The notes under the pieces are model-generated. The model had not been told where the DNA came from and ran no database searches. It saw nothing but the letters and a program-made list of their open reading frames with translations. From assembly GCF_007786445.1 (NCBI RefSeq), contig NZ_VNJI01000004.1, positions 1 through 64,000 of the forward strand: DNA of 64,000 nucleotides, in the 5' to 3' direction. This DNA comes from Paenibacillus cremeus (GTDB lineage: Bacteria; Bacillota; Bacilli; Paenibacillales; NBRC-103111). Below, piece by piece: positions 35,578 to 45,468 of this stretch; position 1 is the first letter of the stretch; every line of letters begins with the position of its first letter. Made by a program: the position numbers and the translations under genes.

Positions 35578-36354
35578 TTACTTATATATCCAAGCCCTCT
35601 GATTATGCCAATTCACCCGGATCGGTGTCTCAAAAAAAGAGGACAGCGTCTCATTGGTGAGAACGTCTGAACTCGCACCCTGCTCAAATACTTCCCCTCT
35701 ACGAATCATTAGGGTCCGATTAAAGACGGGAATAATTTCTTCGATATGGTGCGTCACGTAGAGGATCGTAGGTGAATCCGGTTGACTAGCCAGCTGCTGA
35801 ATGCTTGCCAAAAGCGCTTCCCGAGACAAAAAATCCAGCCCATTGGTCGCTTCATCCAAAATAAGCAGCTTAGGCGACGCCATTAACGCACGCGCAATTA
35901 GCAGCTTTTGCTTTTCCCCTTGGGAGCAGGTCTGGTAAGGACGATCAAACAAATGGCTGCAGCCCAATTGCTCCATCAAGATTTTTGCTTTTTCTACATC
36001 CTGCTCGGTCGTCCGTTCATATAAGCCAATGGATGCATGCTTGCCGCTGATTACGATATTTTGCGTTTTGTCGTTGCTGTAGAGCTTCTCTTGCAGCGAA
36101 GAGCTTACCCAGCCGATCTGTTTACGCATTTCTCTTAAATCGACGGTCCCGTACAATTCCCCAAGGACAGTCACCTTCCCCAGCGTCGGCCAAATATATC
36201 CGGTTATGATATTCAAAATGGTCGTTTTACCTGAACCGTTCAATCCCAACAGCGCCCAGTGATCACCTTTACGTACGGTCCAATGGATGTTTTTTAAAAT
36301 CTCTTCCTTCTCTCGACGGTAAAACACTTGCTCAAGATGGACTACTTGTTCCAT
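35578..36354 (-). CDS. ABC transporter ATP-binding protein
   Basis: A 258-residue ATPase. Walker A is LLGLNGSGKTTIL (about 35-47), the signature appears as CSQGEKQKLLIARAL (about 144-158), Walker B as LLILDEATNGLD and the H-loop as YVTHHIEEI. The layout resembles YlmA-type ATPases with no dedicated permease. No membrane partner is adjacent, and the phosphotransferase gene follows after 34 bases and may share the transcript. It is not an obvious MsmX-type sugar ATPase, since the long C-terminal regulatory domain is missing. Confidence 0.88.
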   Translation of the reverse strand: MEQVVHLEQVFYRREKEEILKNIHWTVRKGDHWALLGLNGSGKTTILNIITGYIWPTLGKVTVLGELYGTVDLREMRKQIGWVSSSLQEKLYSNDKTQNIVISGKHASIGLYERTTEQDVEKAKILMEQLGCSHLFDRPYQTCSQGEKQKLLIARALMASPKLLILDEATNGLDFLSREALLASIQQLASQPDSPTILYVTHHIEEIIPVFNRTLMIRRGEVFEQGASSDVLTNETLSSFFETPIRVNWHNQRAWIYK

Positions 36355-36380
36355 AGCTTATCCCTCTCTCCCTGAAAAGA

Positions 36381-36425
36381 AAGCCCCCATAAGAGCGTAT
36401 CGTCTCAGTGGAGGCATCATGTTTT
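36381..36425 (-). terminator. Possible terminator after the second hydrolase
   Basis: On the minus strand GCCTCCA and TGGGGGC form a loose stem followed by TTTCTTTTC, between the hydrolase stop and the ABC start. Confidence 0.4.
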
Positions 36426-36466
36426 CTTGACCATTTCTTAATGCTACTACTACTATCCAAGATTAG

Positions 36467-37291
36467 TCAATCTCTTCCCGCCTCGTATAGCTTTTGGGCT
36501 ACCAGGGCAGGTCTGGTGCGTGAGTCCGTAAAATGGTCCCCGTCACCAACAATCAGGCGGAACAGGCCGAGCCGTATGGACATATGCGGATGCCACCCGT
36601 AGCCCTCTCCCTGTGGCAATACGTTGTCCTGGTAGAAGTAGAGATAACTTTTGGGTGTAGGCAGGCTGTAGAACTTTTTCAGATCCAGCTTCTCAAAAAG
36701 CGGCTTAGCCGGCTCCGGTGCGACGCTGGTATAAAACTGTTGAGCTTGCTCCAAGCTGGCCGTATTGACGAACAGCTCTCGAAATAGTGGAAACGGCAGC
36801 ATAATCGTATCGTCCCTTGAGCTGGCTCGAAGCTGTTCGAAGCCTTGCCTCGTTGGGGGAGGCAGCTCGTCGGCCAGCGACTCGCCGTCTTTGAGCACGA
36901 ACGCGTCCCAGAAGACGAGGCGCTTGATGCGGTTCGGCACCTGTTCGGCCACCTTCTGGATGACGGTCCCGCCGAAGCTGTGCCCGACAAGAATTATGTC
37001 GTGCAGGTTATGCCTCGCTATATAGTCGACGACGGACTTTGTGATCATCGCATGGGTGACGTTTTTATTCGGATCGTGGCCGTGCCCAGCATATTCCGGA
37101 GTATGGACAATATGTCCAGCCTTGCGCAGCGCCGCTGCAATGCCGTCCCAGAAGTGAGCATCTGCCCACGAGCCATGCACAAGCACGAAGGTAAGCCGCT
37201 GCTGCGCCGGCAGCCGGTCATACCCGCCGTAGGGTATAGCCCGATAATCGGAATAGGGGAACCGATATATTTCGTGGATAAAAGGGAACAT
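36467..37291 (-). CDS. Alpha/beta hydrolase (EstC/pyrethroid-hydrolase-like)
   Basis: About 274 residues. The N-terminal FVLVHGSWADAHFWD carries the HG oxyanion motif and the trp-rich turn of the EstC group. The nucleophile elbow is GHSFGG near residue 118, and the His is in VGDGDHF near 247. A lid region covers about 150-210. There is no signal peptide. Esterase activity is likely, substrate unknown. Binding site GAGAGGA. The gene is separated from the sulfatase operon by a terminator at 37391. Confidence 0.84.
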   Translation of the reverse strand: MFPFIHEIYRFPYSDYRAIPYGGYDRLPAQQRLTFVLVHGSWADAHFWDGIAAALRKAGHIVHTPEYAGHGHDPNKNVTHAMITKSVVDYIARHNLHDIILVGHSFGGTVIQKVAEQVPNRIKRLVFWDAFVLKDGESLADELPPPTRQGFEQLRASSRDDTIMLPFPLFRELFVNTASLEQAQQFYTSVAPEPAKPLFEKLDLKKFYSLPTPKSYLYFYQDNVLPQGEGYGWHPHMSIRLGLFRLIVGDGDHFTDSRTRPALVAQKLYEAGRD

Positions 37292-37390
37292 TGTACTGAC
37301 ATCCTCTCACATGGTCATGTATCAGCGTATGCCCAATGGGATTGAGGGGTGACCGGGGGCTACTGGTTGGACAACCAATGCAACAACCAA

Positions 37391-37423
37391 AAGAGCACTC
37401 CCCAGTAACAGGAAAGTGCTCTT
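37391..37423 (-). terminator. Terminator at the end of the sulfatase operon
   Basis: AAGAGCACT and AGTGCTCTT are perfect inverted repeats. On the minus strand they are followed by a T-rich TTGGTTGTTG, 20 bases past the stop of the last sulfatase. Confidence 0.65.
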
Positions 37424-37442
37424 CAAGCTCTGCTCTTACCAC

Positions 37443-38933
37443 CTACGCCCTCTTCGCCAACCGACCCTCAACCAAATCCGCCATAAACGCATCGTTACCC
37501 CGGAGCTCCTGGATCAGCTTACTCCGAGCCGAGGACAGTAACTCCAAATACTTCGCTTCCCCAGCGACATTGTTCAACTCGTAAGGATCTGCGACCTTAT
37601 CGTACAGCTCATCCGCGCCCTGATAATGGAACGTATATCGATACTCCCGCGTCCGAATCGACAGATGCACGTCGCTGTCCGACTCCTGGAACCGCCCTGG
37701 CGGCTTGTATTCGCCGAACCCGTTCATGTCGCCCGCCAGCTTGAACGTCTCGGACAGCACACAATCCCTCGCTGATGGCGCATCAGCATCATTCAGCTGA
37801 CGGGCGAACGATACAGCGTCCGTAGGCTCATGCATCGCTACCCCGCTGGACTCCGCCAGTGTCGGCAAAAGATCATGCAGCATAACGAAGGCCTCGCTCA
37901 GCTTTCCTGCCTCGACTCCTGCATTCGCCACAATCATAGGCACGCGCAGCGCTTCGTCGTAGTGCAAATATTGCCCCTTCTCGATCAGCTTATGGGCTCC
38001 CATCATATCGCCATGATCGGAAGTAAAGACAACGATCGTATCGTCGTACACGCCCTTTTCCTTCAAGTAAGCGGTAATCCGGCCGAGCTGATCATCCATC
38101 ATGGCGCAGAAGCCGAGATAATGGGCGATGAATCGGCGCCATTCGGAATCCGGCAGCCCTTCCATCTTCTTGAGATAGTGTAAGTCCTTGAGCTCCGCAG
38201 GCTTGCCGTCCATCGTGCCATGGTAATTCGGAGGCAGCTGGACCTGCTCCGGATCGACGATCGTATCGTACGGATGCGGAACAATCAGCGGAAAATGCGG
38301 CGCATTATAGGAAACAACGGCAAAGAACGGTTGATCGTCCGGGCAGCGCTCCAGCGCTTCCAGGAACTTGCCGGTCTGCCACACTTCCAGATAATGCTCC
38401 GATGGAAGCTCCGAACGGCCGCAGGGGGCCTTGCCCGGCTGGTTCAAGAGAGCAATGTCTGCATCCGTCAAATTTTCCATATGCTTCTCATTCAGCTTAT
38501 AGCCCTGTCCTGCGGCATAGTCCCGATACTCCAAAATAAACCGCCCGCGGTCCTGCCCTTTGATCACCGCCGGAATGGCTGACGCATCGTCCACGCCGAA
38601 GCGCTCCGGTGTTGTCCCGGGCACATGCCATTTGCCGCAATAGACGGTATGATACCCGCCGTCGCGGAATGGCTTGATCAAACCGGCATCCTGCAAGTCC
38701 GGCCGCAGGTGCAGCCAGTTGCCGGTCACATGATGATTGTGCGGCCAAAGCCCGGTCCACAGGCTGGAACGAGCCGGGCAGCACAAGGGATACGCCGTAA
38801 AGCAGTGGTCCAACGCGACCCCGTCACGGGCAAGCGCATCCGCATGGGGCGTGGCCAGCGTGGTGTTGCCGAACACACGAAGCGTATTCCACGATTGTTC
38901 ATCGGTCATGACGATCACAATATTTTTCTTCAT
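37443..38933 (-). CDS. Sulfatase 1 (Cys-type, cytoplasmic)
   Basis: A 496-residue type I sulfatase that hydrolyses a sulfate ester with a formylglycine made from Cys51 in CCPARSS. Metal ligands are visible in IVMTDEQ at the N-terminus and FTSDHGDMMG near residue 302. The chain begins MKKNIVIVMTDE directly, without a signal peptide, so it acts in the cytoplasm. It is the last gene of the minus-strand operon, 21 bases after sulfatase 2, with GGAGG only two to four bases before the ATG. The subfamily is not assigned. Iduronate-/choline-sulfatase-like homologues share this layout. Confidence 0.9.
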   Translation of the reverse strand: MKKNIVIVMTDEQSWNTLRVFGNTTLATPHADALARDGVALDHCFTAYPLCCPARSSLWTGLWPHNHHVTGNWLHLRPDLQDAGLIKPFRDGGYHTVYCGKWHVPGTTPERFGVDDASAIPAVIKGQDRGRFILEYRDYAAGQGYKLNEKHMENLTDADIALLNQPGKAPCGRSELPSEHYLEVWQTGKFLEALERCPDDQPFFAVVSYNAPHFPLIVPHPYDTIVDPEQVQLPPNYHGTMDGKPAELKDLHYLKKMEGLPDSEWRRFIAHYLGFCAMMDDQLGRITAYLKEKGVYDDTIVVFTSDHGDMMGAHKLIEKGQYLHYDEALRVPMIVANAGVEAGKLSEAFVMLHDLLPTLAESSGVAMHEPTDAVSFARQLNDADAPSARDCVLSETFKLAGDMNGFGEYKPPGRFQESDSDVHLSIRTREYRYTFHYQGADELYDKVADPYELNNVAGEAKYLELLSSARSKLIQELRGNDAFMADLVEGRLAKRA

Positions 38934-38954
38934 ACCCTCCGCTACCCTCTCTCG

Positions 38955-40403
38955 TTAAGCCAACAGCTTCGGCATAAAATGATTAATAATCGCTTTCCGC
39001 AGCCGCGCCAGGTCCGGCGCATACTCGGATCGCTCGATCACGTTCTCATACTCGTGAGGGTCCTTCTCCAGGTCGAACATCTCCGCGTACTCCGCTCCGC
39101 CCTTCAGCGTCTGCACATACTTGAGCGTCCCGTCGCTGACGGCGATGAAGCCTTCCCCCTCGGCAAAAACATACGGATGCCCGCCGTCCTGCATGGACTG
39201 CAGGAAGTCTCTGCCGTCGGTCGGTACCTCAGGCAGCCCGGCTGCAGCCAGACATGTCGCCATAATATCGGTGAGCATGACCTTGGCCTCCGTCACCACG
39301 CCCTGCATCGCTCCAGCCGTGGAGCTGCGTGGATAACGGACCAGGAGCGGCACATTCCATACGTCCTCGTACATGCAATCGTTTTTGCCCCAGATACTGT
39401 GATTCCCGAGCATTTCGCCATGATCCGCAGTAAAAATAATCATCACATTGTCCCCGAACTTCCGCTCGGCTGCTTCTACGATCAGGCCCACATAATCGTC
39501 GATTTGCGCCATGTTGGCGTAATAGTTCCGCCTGAGCTCGTGCCAGTACTCATCGGTATAGTTTTTGCACGCCTTGCCGGGAGCGGGACCTGCGCCATCA
39601 ATGTTGCCCGGCCCATGGAAGCTCCGGTAATGGATACGCTTCGGATCGTCATACTCATCGTCTCGTATACGGCGCGGTTCGTCCTTCGTCATATCCACCC
39701 GCTCGTAGTATTCTTTGGGCGCATCGAATGGATAATGAGGCCCGCTGAACGACACCCACGCAAAAAGAGGCTCTTCCCCGTCCGCATCATAATTTTCGAT
39801 ATAGTTCAGTGCCTTGCGCCCGACCCAGCTGTCCGGATGCCATTCCGCCGGTCCCGGGAACTCAAACACCTTGCGCTTCCCTTGGACATCCCAGGTATCC
39901 CTGCGGTAAGGATCCAGATAGCCGGCGGCGTCCAGCTCCTTCGCATAATCATCGTAGAACCAGACCGACACCTGCTTGTCATCCTGCAGATCCAAGTGCT
40001 TCATGCCGAGCGACAAATAATAGTCCCGGAACGTCTCGTACGGTAACGTAACATCCGCTCTCGTTTCACTATATGGCACAGGAGTAAAATGGCACTTGCC
40101 GAACAGCGCAGTCTGGTATCCGTGCCCGTTGAACGCCTGAAACATATTGGGAACGTCCGCCGACAGCTCGCACTTGCGGAAATTGCTGTAGGCCCCGCTA
40201 TTATGCGGAAATTGCCCTGTCAGCATAGCGCAGCGGGAGGGCAGGCACCAGGGACTCGCCGTATAAGCGTTGTCGAACTGGATGCCCTGAGCACCGATCG
40301 CATCGATGTTCGGAGTTCGGATCGTTTGTCCGCCATAGCCAGATAGCGTCTGCTTTCGCAGCTCGTCGGTCGTAATGAATAAAATATGAGGCCGCTGGCT
40401 CAT
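38955..40403 (-). CDS. Sulfatase 2 (Cys-type, cytoplasmic)
   Basis: A 482-residue type I sulfatase, with Cys53 of CLPSRCAMLTG as the formylglycine site, ITTDE at the N-terminus and FTADHGEMLGNHS near residue 327 as metal-binding motifs. There is no signal peptide. Its ATG overlaps the stop of the GtaA-like gene by four bases (ATGA), implying translational coupling, with AGGGGG upstream. The sequence between the motifs is unlike that of sulfatase 1, so the two probably act on different sulfate positions. Confidence 0.9.
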   Translation of the reverse strand: MSQRPHILFITTDELRKQTLSGYGGQTIRTPNIDAIGAQGIQFDNAYTASPWCLPSRCAMLTGQFPHNSGAYSNFRKCELSADVPNMFQAFNGHGYQTALFGKCHFTPVPYSETRADVTLPYETFRDYYLSLGMKHLDLQDDKQVSVWFYDDYAKELDAAGYLDPYRRDTWDVQGKRKVFEFPGPAEWHPDSWVGRKALNYIENYDADGEEPLFAWVSFSGPHYPFDAPKEYYERVDMTKDEPRRIRDDEYDDPKRIHYRSFHGPGNIDGAGPAPGKACKNYTDEYWHELRRNYYANMAQIDDYVGLIVEAAERKFGDNVMIIFTADHGEMLGNHSIWGKNDCMYEDVWNVPLLVRYPRSSTAGAMQGVVTEAKVMLTDIMATCLAAAGLPEVPTDGRDFLQSMQDGGHPYVFAEGEGFIAVSDGTLKYVQTLKGGAEYAEMFDLEKDPHEYENVIERSEYAPDLARLRKAIINHFMPKLLA

Positions 40404-42406
40404 TTGGATACCCCCTGATCCTTCAGCAGCTTAATAAACAATCCACCGACCACAGAACGGTTAATGAAACCGGTCAGGCGGCCATCGATGGTATAGTACC
40501 AGTCCGTAAACGGTACACGACTGGACGATTCGTTAAGGAAATCCCACAAAGGTGAGACCAGCGCCTCGAAATCCGCTTGATGATCGGCTAGTGTGGCAAC
40601 CCATAAGAGCCAATCCGCTTTTGTATAGGTTTTTCGGTTATCGAGCGGGGTGCCATACTGGTTCATTTTCTGTAAATAGGTTGCGACCTCTTTCTTCCGC
40701 ACGTCCGGCGAGAACAGGTGCAGATCAAACAGCGTATCCCATACGAGATTATATTTCATGCTCCACGTGCCGGGGGCATCGAATGCGAGTAAATAATGAT
40801 CTCCTTCCGCCGCCATCTGCTCCCATTGCTGAGCCATCTCGCGCGCCTTTTGAAGATGCTGCTCCTTCTCCTCGTTTTTCCCGAGCATGCCGCACATCAG
40901 ACCATAGCCAGCAATCCCCATGATCGCCTTGATGGACAGGTTCGTGTTATGAGCCAAATGTCCGCCAAAATCATCGGTACACAGCTGATTGCCCGGGTCC
41001 ATGCCATACTCCAGCAAATAATGGACCCAGCCGGTAAGCAGCTCCCAGTGCGCAGCAGCGAAATCCGCATGGCCCTCCGCCAGACTGACGGCAGCCGCCA
41101 TAATCAACATGTTGCCGCACTCTTCGATCGGCATTTGCCGCTCCATCTTCATCCCGTACGCCTGTCCGTTGGCCAGCGGATACCGACCCACATCATGCGG
41201 CGCAAAGTCGAACGGCCAAGCCTCCGACGCCGAGTAGCGGTAGACGGGGCGCATCATGCCTTTGACCAGCTCCACGTTGTAGAGAAGGAAGAGAGGGATC
41301 GACGGATAGCTGACATCGACCGTCGCCATGCAGCCGTTACTGAAGTTTTCCTTGGAGAAAAAGAGCGCTTCCCCGTTCTCGTCAGCCACCAGCTTGTGAG
41401 CGGCAATGGCTTGACGGTAGGATAAAGCAAGAATATCTGCGTAGCGAGTTCCACCTGACTGAGCCGCGTCCTGAATCAAGCGCTCGTCAAATGCAGCGCA
41501 TCGGCCCATCAGCACGGCGTAATCCTGCACAGCTGCCGCCAGCATTTGCGGGAAGGTCCGGCCGTTTCGGCTCCAGTAGCCAGGCAGCTTCTGGTGGAAA
41601 TATTCGACGGACATGACATCATCATAAGCCAGCACCAAGTAATGGCTTACCTCCGTGCTTCCTACCTGTCCGTAATCAATGACGCAGGCCAGAACAGGCA
41701 TGTCATCGTGAACCGGCCTTGGAAAGCGGTTATCGTCTTGTTCAGGGAAAGCACCCTCCGATGCGAAGCGAGAACGGGCGTCCACGCCGGCAACCGCCGT
41801 ACGGGCTGGAACCGCCGATGGGACCAGCAGGGTAGCATAGCCCCAATCGATCCGCAGATCGTCCCCGCTTCTCCACAGCACCTGCTGCTTCTCCGTCCCC
41901 AGCTGCAGCCCCTGACTCCCATCCTCCAAGTCAAACCGCTTGGAGACGACTTCTTGAATCGGAGCATCAACGCAAAGCTCTGCCGATAGGTCATAATAAA
42001 TTTCCACCTGATGTGGCTTGCCGTCTGATGAAACGGCACCGATCGTCACATACGATGCGGGTCTGGATAACACATCCAGATCGTCCAAGAGCAGCGGAGT
42101 CGTAAACTCCACCTTTAACTTAACACCCCCCGCTTCAAAGGTATACACGGTGGTCAGGGGCTTGACGATTAAATCCGTTTGCTCCATCGCCTCAGCAGGC
42201 AGCGTGATGAAATCGCTCCGGTGGTCACGGCCGCCCATAAATCTCCACACCTGGCCGTCGATTCGGGCCATACCTACCATGCTGTGGTTTTTTCCTGTCC
42301 AGTGCTTCGTTTCGTTCTCATGCAGTTGGTTAGCCGAGGACCAAATATTGAAATAAGGATCTACAGTTACTAGTGGTACGGAAGGCGGGCGTAATCGGGT
42401 TGTCAT
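40400..42406 (-). CDS. GtaA/DUF4965-type protein (possible unusual glycoside-active enzyme)
   Basis: A 668-residue protein resembling the fungal glutaminase A group (DUF5127-DUF4965-DUF1793 order). The N-terminal beta domain starts VPLVTVDPYFNIWSSANQL, and the later helical barrel contains the characteristic FFSKENFSNGCMATVDVSYP, MPIEECGNMLIM, DDFGGHLAHNTNLSIKA and SSRVPFTDWYYT. No signal peptide, unlike secreted fungal members. It overlaps the previous and next sulfatase genes by four bases at each end, so it is co-translated with them. Family members occur in polysaccharide-utilisation clusters. True glutaminase activity makes little sense here, and a carbohydrate-active role is inference. 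Confidence 0.82.
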   Translation of the reverse strand: MTTRLRPPSVPLVTVDPYFNIWSSANQLHENETKHWTGKNHSMVGMARIDGQVWRFMGGRDHRSDFITLPAEAMEQTDLIVKPLTTVYTFEAGGVKLKVEFTTPLLLDDLDVLSRPASYVTIGAVSSDGKPHQVEIYYDLSAELCVDAPIQEVVSKRFDLEDGSQGLQLGTEKQQVLWRSGDDLRIDWGYATLLVPSAVPARTAVAGVDARSRFASEGAFPEQDDNRFPRPVHDDMPVLACVIDYGQVGSTEVSHYLVLAYDDVMSVEYFHQKLPGYWSRNGRTFPQMLAAAVQDYAVLMGRCAAFDERLIQDAAQSGGTRYADILALSYRQAIAAHKLVADENGEALFFSKENFSNGCMATVDVSYPSIPLFLLYNVELVKGMMRPVYRYSASEAWPFDFAPHDVGRYPLANGQAYGMKMERQMPIEECGNMLIMAAAVSLAEGHADFAAAHWELLTGWVHYLLEYGMDPGNQLCTDDFGGHLAHNTNLSIKAIMGIAGYGLMCGMLGKNEEKEQHLQKAREMAQQWEQMAAEGDHYLLAFDAPGTWSMKYNLVWDTLFDLHLFSPDVRKKEVATYLQKMNQYGTPLDNRKTYTKADWLLWVATLADHQADFEALVSPLWDFLNESSSRVPFTDWYYTIDGRLTGFINRSVVGGLFIKLLKDQGVSK

Positions 42407-43908
42407 AGGATACCTCTCCTTTGGGTTTCATTGTTCATTTCCATGCTCTCGATTTGCTTAGCTTTCTCGCTCAGACGGCGCTCATTATCTTCCCCGCTGA
42501 GGAGCAGCGTATGGGGAGCGATCCGCCGGGCTACGGGACCTCCGCCACCCGTCGATTCCGTTAAATATTGGAGGTCCGACAGGTTAGAGCGCCAGGACAG
42601 CAAGGCTTCCAGCAGCTCATGCTTGATCACTTCATGGCTACGAATGCTGAACAGATCCTCGCGCTCAGAGGGGTCGTTCAAGCGGTCGTACAAACGCCCC
42701 TCCCTCTCCTCAAAATAATATTCCAGCTTCCACCGTTTCGTAGCGATGGCCGCAGACCGATACAAGGTGCCGACGGCGCAGCTGCGGGGCGACGGCTCTC
42801 CGGCTTTCACGGGATGGAACAAATCGTGGCCATGGACATACCGGCTGTGAATGCCCGCTGCGCCCAGGATGGTGGCTGTAATATCCGTCCAGACGGCAAA
42901 ATCCCGGGTTTCTCCCATCGGCAGCGTCCCCGGCATACTCATGATGAAAGGCACACGCCAAGTCGCGTCATAATAGTTATGCTTATCGCTGAACCCGTGA
43001 TCGTACATCTGCTCCCCGTGATCGGAGGTGAACAGGACCAGCGTGGATTCGCGCAGCCCGCTGGCATCGAGATAGGCGAGCAGCCTGCCGATCTGAGCAT
43101 CCGTATAGGCGGCCAGCCCGTAGTACAAGCGCCGCTCTTCATCCATCTCCTGCTGAGCCTCCGGCGTTTCAAGCCAAGCCTCATGCTCCGCCTCACGATC
43201 CAGATAGCCTAGCAGACGCTTCGTCTGAACGGGCAAGGCCTGAATATCGCCAGGACGATAATCAACGGGCGGCAGCTCCTTATCGCGGAAAAGATGGGCC
43301 CAATCCCCCGGAGGATCTAACGGGGAATGAGGACTTAATAGCGAGCAGAAGGCAAAGAACGGCCCCTCGTTTTTCTCCCTGAGGGCTTCCAGCTCTTCAA
43401 TGGTTTGATTAATGAGGAACGCTTCCATATGTAAATGCTCCGGTCTCGACTGCGGCCCTTCGCTTTTTCTCGGCACGCCGTGCGGCTTCAAAAACTGAGC
43501 GTAGCTGTCCGAGCTGGAATTTGCGCTTTTCTCTCCATCAATCCCATGGACAATATCAAAGGATGCAGGGATGTTGCCAAAATGGGTTTTTCCAATCATC
43601 AGGTTCGTATAGCCTTCTTGCTTCAGCAAATCCGGCAGCGTCTGGAACGTTTCCCGTCGCTGGATCCCATTCTCGATACAGCCGTGCACGGGGGTGTGCA
43701 GACCGGTGATCAGGCTGCTGCGCGCAGGAGAGCATACCGGTGACGCGGTGTAGGCTTCCTTGAACAACACACCCTCCGCCGCCAGTTGGTCTAGATGCGG
43801 GGAAACTGCGTAGCTGCTCCCCATACACCCGAGCGTATCGCAGCGCTGGGTATCCGTCGTTATTAGAATAATGTTAGGCTTTGCCGCCATTAAAAGATGT
43901 TGATCCAT
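42403..43908 (-). CDS. Sulfatase 3 (Cys-type, cytoplasmic)
   Basis: A 501-residue type I sulfatase with Cys59 in CSPARSSLITG, LITTDTQRCD at the N-terminus and FTSDHGEQMYDHG near residue 300. No signal peptide. ATG at 43908 is preceded by a near-perfect AGGAGGT. Its stop overlaps the GtaA-like start (ATGA). The C-terminal 40 residues (DNERRLSEKAKQIESMEMNN) are charged and helical, an extension beyond the usual end. The specificity is unknown. Confidence 0.9.
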   Translation of the reverse strand: MDQHLLMAAKPNIILITTDTQRCDTLGCMGSSYAVSPHLDQLAAEGVLFKEAYTASPVCSPARSSLITGLHTPVHGCIENGIQRRETFQTLPDLLKQEGYTNLMIGKTHFGNIPASFDIVHGIDGEKSANSSSDSYAQFLKPHGVPRKSEGPQSRPEHLHMEAFLINQTIEELEALREKNEGPFFAFCSLLSPHSPLDPPGDWAHLFRDKELPPVDYRPGDIQALPVQTKRLLGYLDREAEHEAWLETPEAQQEMDEERRLYYGLAAYTDAQIGRLLAYLDASGLRESTLVLFTSDHGEQMYDHGFSDKHNYYDATWRVPFIMSMPGTLPMGETRDFAVWTDITATILGAAGIHSRYVHGHDLFHPVKAGEPSPRSCAVGTLYRSAAIATKRWKLEYYFEEREGRLYDRLNDPSEREDLFSIRSHEVIKHELLEALLSWRSNLSDLQYLTESTGGGGPVARRIAPHTLLLSGEDNERRLSEKAKQIESMEMNNETQRRGIL

Positions 43909-43952
43909 CGAATTTACCTCCTGCCTCCTTGAGCTGAGTTGAGCGCCGAGAT

Positions 43953-45443
43953 CTACGGCATGCTCTTCTGCTGAATGAGCCTCAACGAATCCGCCGATAC
44001 ATCGCCAGCTTGATCCATGTTCCGATGCAGCCGGGCTTTCATCTCCTTCAGAACGTCGGTCATCGCCGGCTCATCGATCAAATTGTGGAGCTCAAACGGA
44101 TCTGCGTTCAGATCGTAGAGCTCATCGCTGTCGTCCAGATGGGCCGTATATTTATAAGGTCCATAATAGAGGACCCGTTGGATGTCATCGTGATTGATGT
44201 GACCAAAGTGCATCGCCATCAAATCCTCCCTCCATGGGGAGGAGGTATCGCTCAGCAGCGGGACGATGCTTTTCCCGTCCATATGGGAAGGCACCTGCGC
44301 TCCCGCCAGCTCCAGCACCGTCGGAACGATATCCATGTTTGACACGAGGGCGTCCAATGCGGCTCCGTTCTTCGGTGCTCCCGGCCAGCGGATCGCAAGC
44401 GGGATGGACATCGTTTCCTCCGTCAGCATGGAATCCTTGTCGAATAGCCCTCCATTCGAGCCGAGGATATCGCCGTGGTCCGCGGTGTAAATCACGATGG
44501 TGTTATCCAATAAGCCGGTCCGCTCCAGCGTATCCAGCACCTTGCCCAACGCCGCATCCGTTTGGGAGAAATTCTCGTACGCCCGCGCCATAATCGGCTG
44601 CCATTCCTCCCAGGTCGTATACCCTGTCCGCTGTCTCCAGCTATCTCGATCCTTCTTGTGGTAATTCGGCCGGTCCTCGAACGAATTACGGAAATTCGGA
44701 TACTCCGGAATTTGCTTCGGATCGATCGTATCCTTGAACGGCTCGGCCACAAGATACGGCTGATGGGGACCCCATACATCCACCCGCATCACGAAGGGCT
44801 CCCCGTCCAGCGCTCGTTCCTCGACCCAATCACAGGCCAGCTGAGCGATAAAGTAGGCCTCTGTCGTTTCCACCGGTGTTTTCACCACAGCCGTGGATGT
44901 TCCTTTGAAGCCGCTGGGATCCCCTCCGGCAAAGCGGGTGATCTTCGTTAAATCGAAGTTTTGGAGCTTATCCCCTAAGGCCCATTCCACGTCAATGACG
45001 GGATGCGGCAGCTCGAACCGCTCCAAGTACTCGGCAAACCGCGCCGACCCGTAAGGATTGCCGTAGCCAGGCAAAGAAAAGCCTTCGAACCCCAGCTCAT
45101 GAATGCTCTGCGCACCGGCGTGCCATTTTCCGAAGTAACCGGTCCGATAGCCCTCTTGCTGTACGTATTGGTTAAACGAGGGAATTCCCGGTAAAAATTG
45201 CTTGCTTAAGCTTTTATCATCATTTCTCGTAATTCCGTGCTTATGTGCATAAACGCCGGTCGCCATACTGGCACGGGCCGGGGAGCACAATGGGGTTACC
45301 GTGTAAGCGCGGTTGAAGGCGATTCCCCCGGACGCGATCCGGTTGTAGGTGTTCAATGTCGGCTTCGGCCCGGCCGTATCCCTATAATGCTTCCAGGTTA
45401 CATGATCTTGGACCAGCCATACGATATTCGGTTTGGTTGACAC
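43953..45443 (-). CDS. Sulfatase 4 (Cys-type, cytoplasmic)
   Basis: A 496-residue type I sulfatase. Cys53 in CSPARASMATG is the formylglycine site, and YTADHGDILGSNGG near residue 322 carries metal ligands. The first metal motif is altered to WLVQDH, where most family members have a D-D or T-D pair, so one ligand is supplied by a single Asp. GTG start with AGGAGGG eleven bases upstream. No signal peptide. It lies 25 bases after sulfatase 5 and 44 before sulfatase 3, in one run. Confidence 0.9.
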   Translation of the reverse strand: MSTKPNIVWLVQDHVTWKHYRDTAGPKPTLNTYNRIASGGIAFNRAYTVTPLCSPARASMATGVYAHKHGITRNDDKSLSKQFLPGIPSFNQYVQQEGYRTGYFGKWHAGAQSIHELGFEGFSLPGYGNPYGSARFAEYLERFELPHPVIDVEWALGDKLQNFDLTKITRFAGGDPSGFKGTSTAVVKTPVETTEAYFIAQLACDWVEERALDGEPFVMRVDVWGPHQPYLVAEPFKDTIDPKQIPEYPNFRNSFEDRPNYHKKDRDSWRQRTGYTTWEEWQPIMARAYENFSQTDAALGKVLDTLERTGLLDNTIVIYTADHGDILGSNGGLFDKDSMLTEETMSIPLAIRWPGAPKNGAALDALVSNMDIVPTVLELAGAQVPSHMDGKSIVPLLSDTSSPWREDLMAMHFGHINHDDIQRVLYYGPYKYTAHLDDSDELYDLNADPFELHNLIDEPAMTDVLKEMKARLHRNMDQAGDVSADSLRLIQQKSMP

Positions 45444-45468
45444 GGATGCATTACCCTCCTAGCAGCAC

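Noticed and set aside
35578-36354. MsmX-type ATPase for the sugar importers
   Set aside because: It is too short, lacks the C-terminal regulatory domain of MsmX and is outside the operon.
38625-40046. 473-residue plus-strand frame
   Set aside because: Antisense shadow of sulfatases 1 and 2, with no motifs or binding site.
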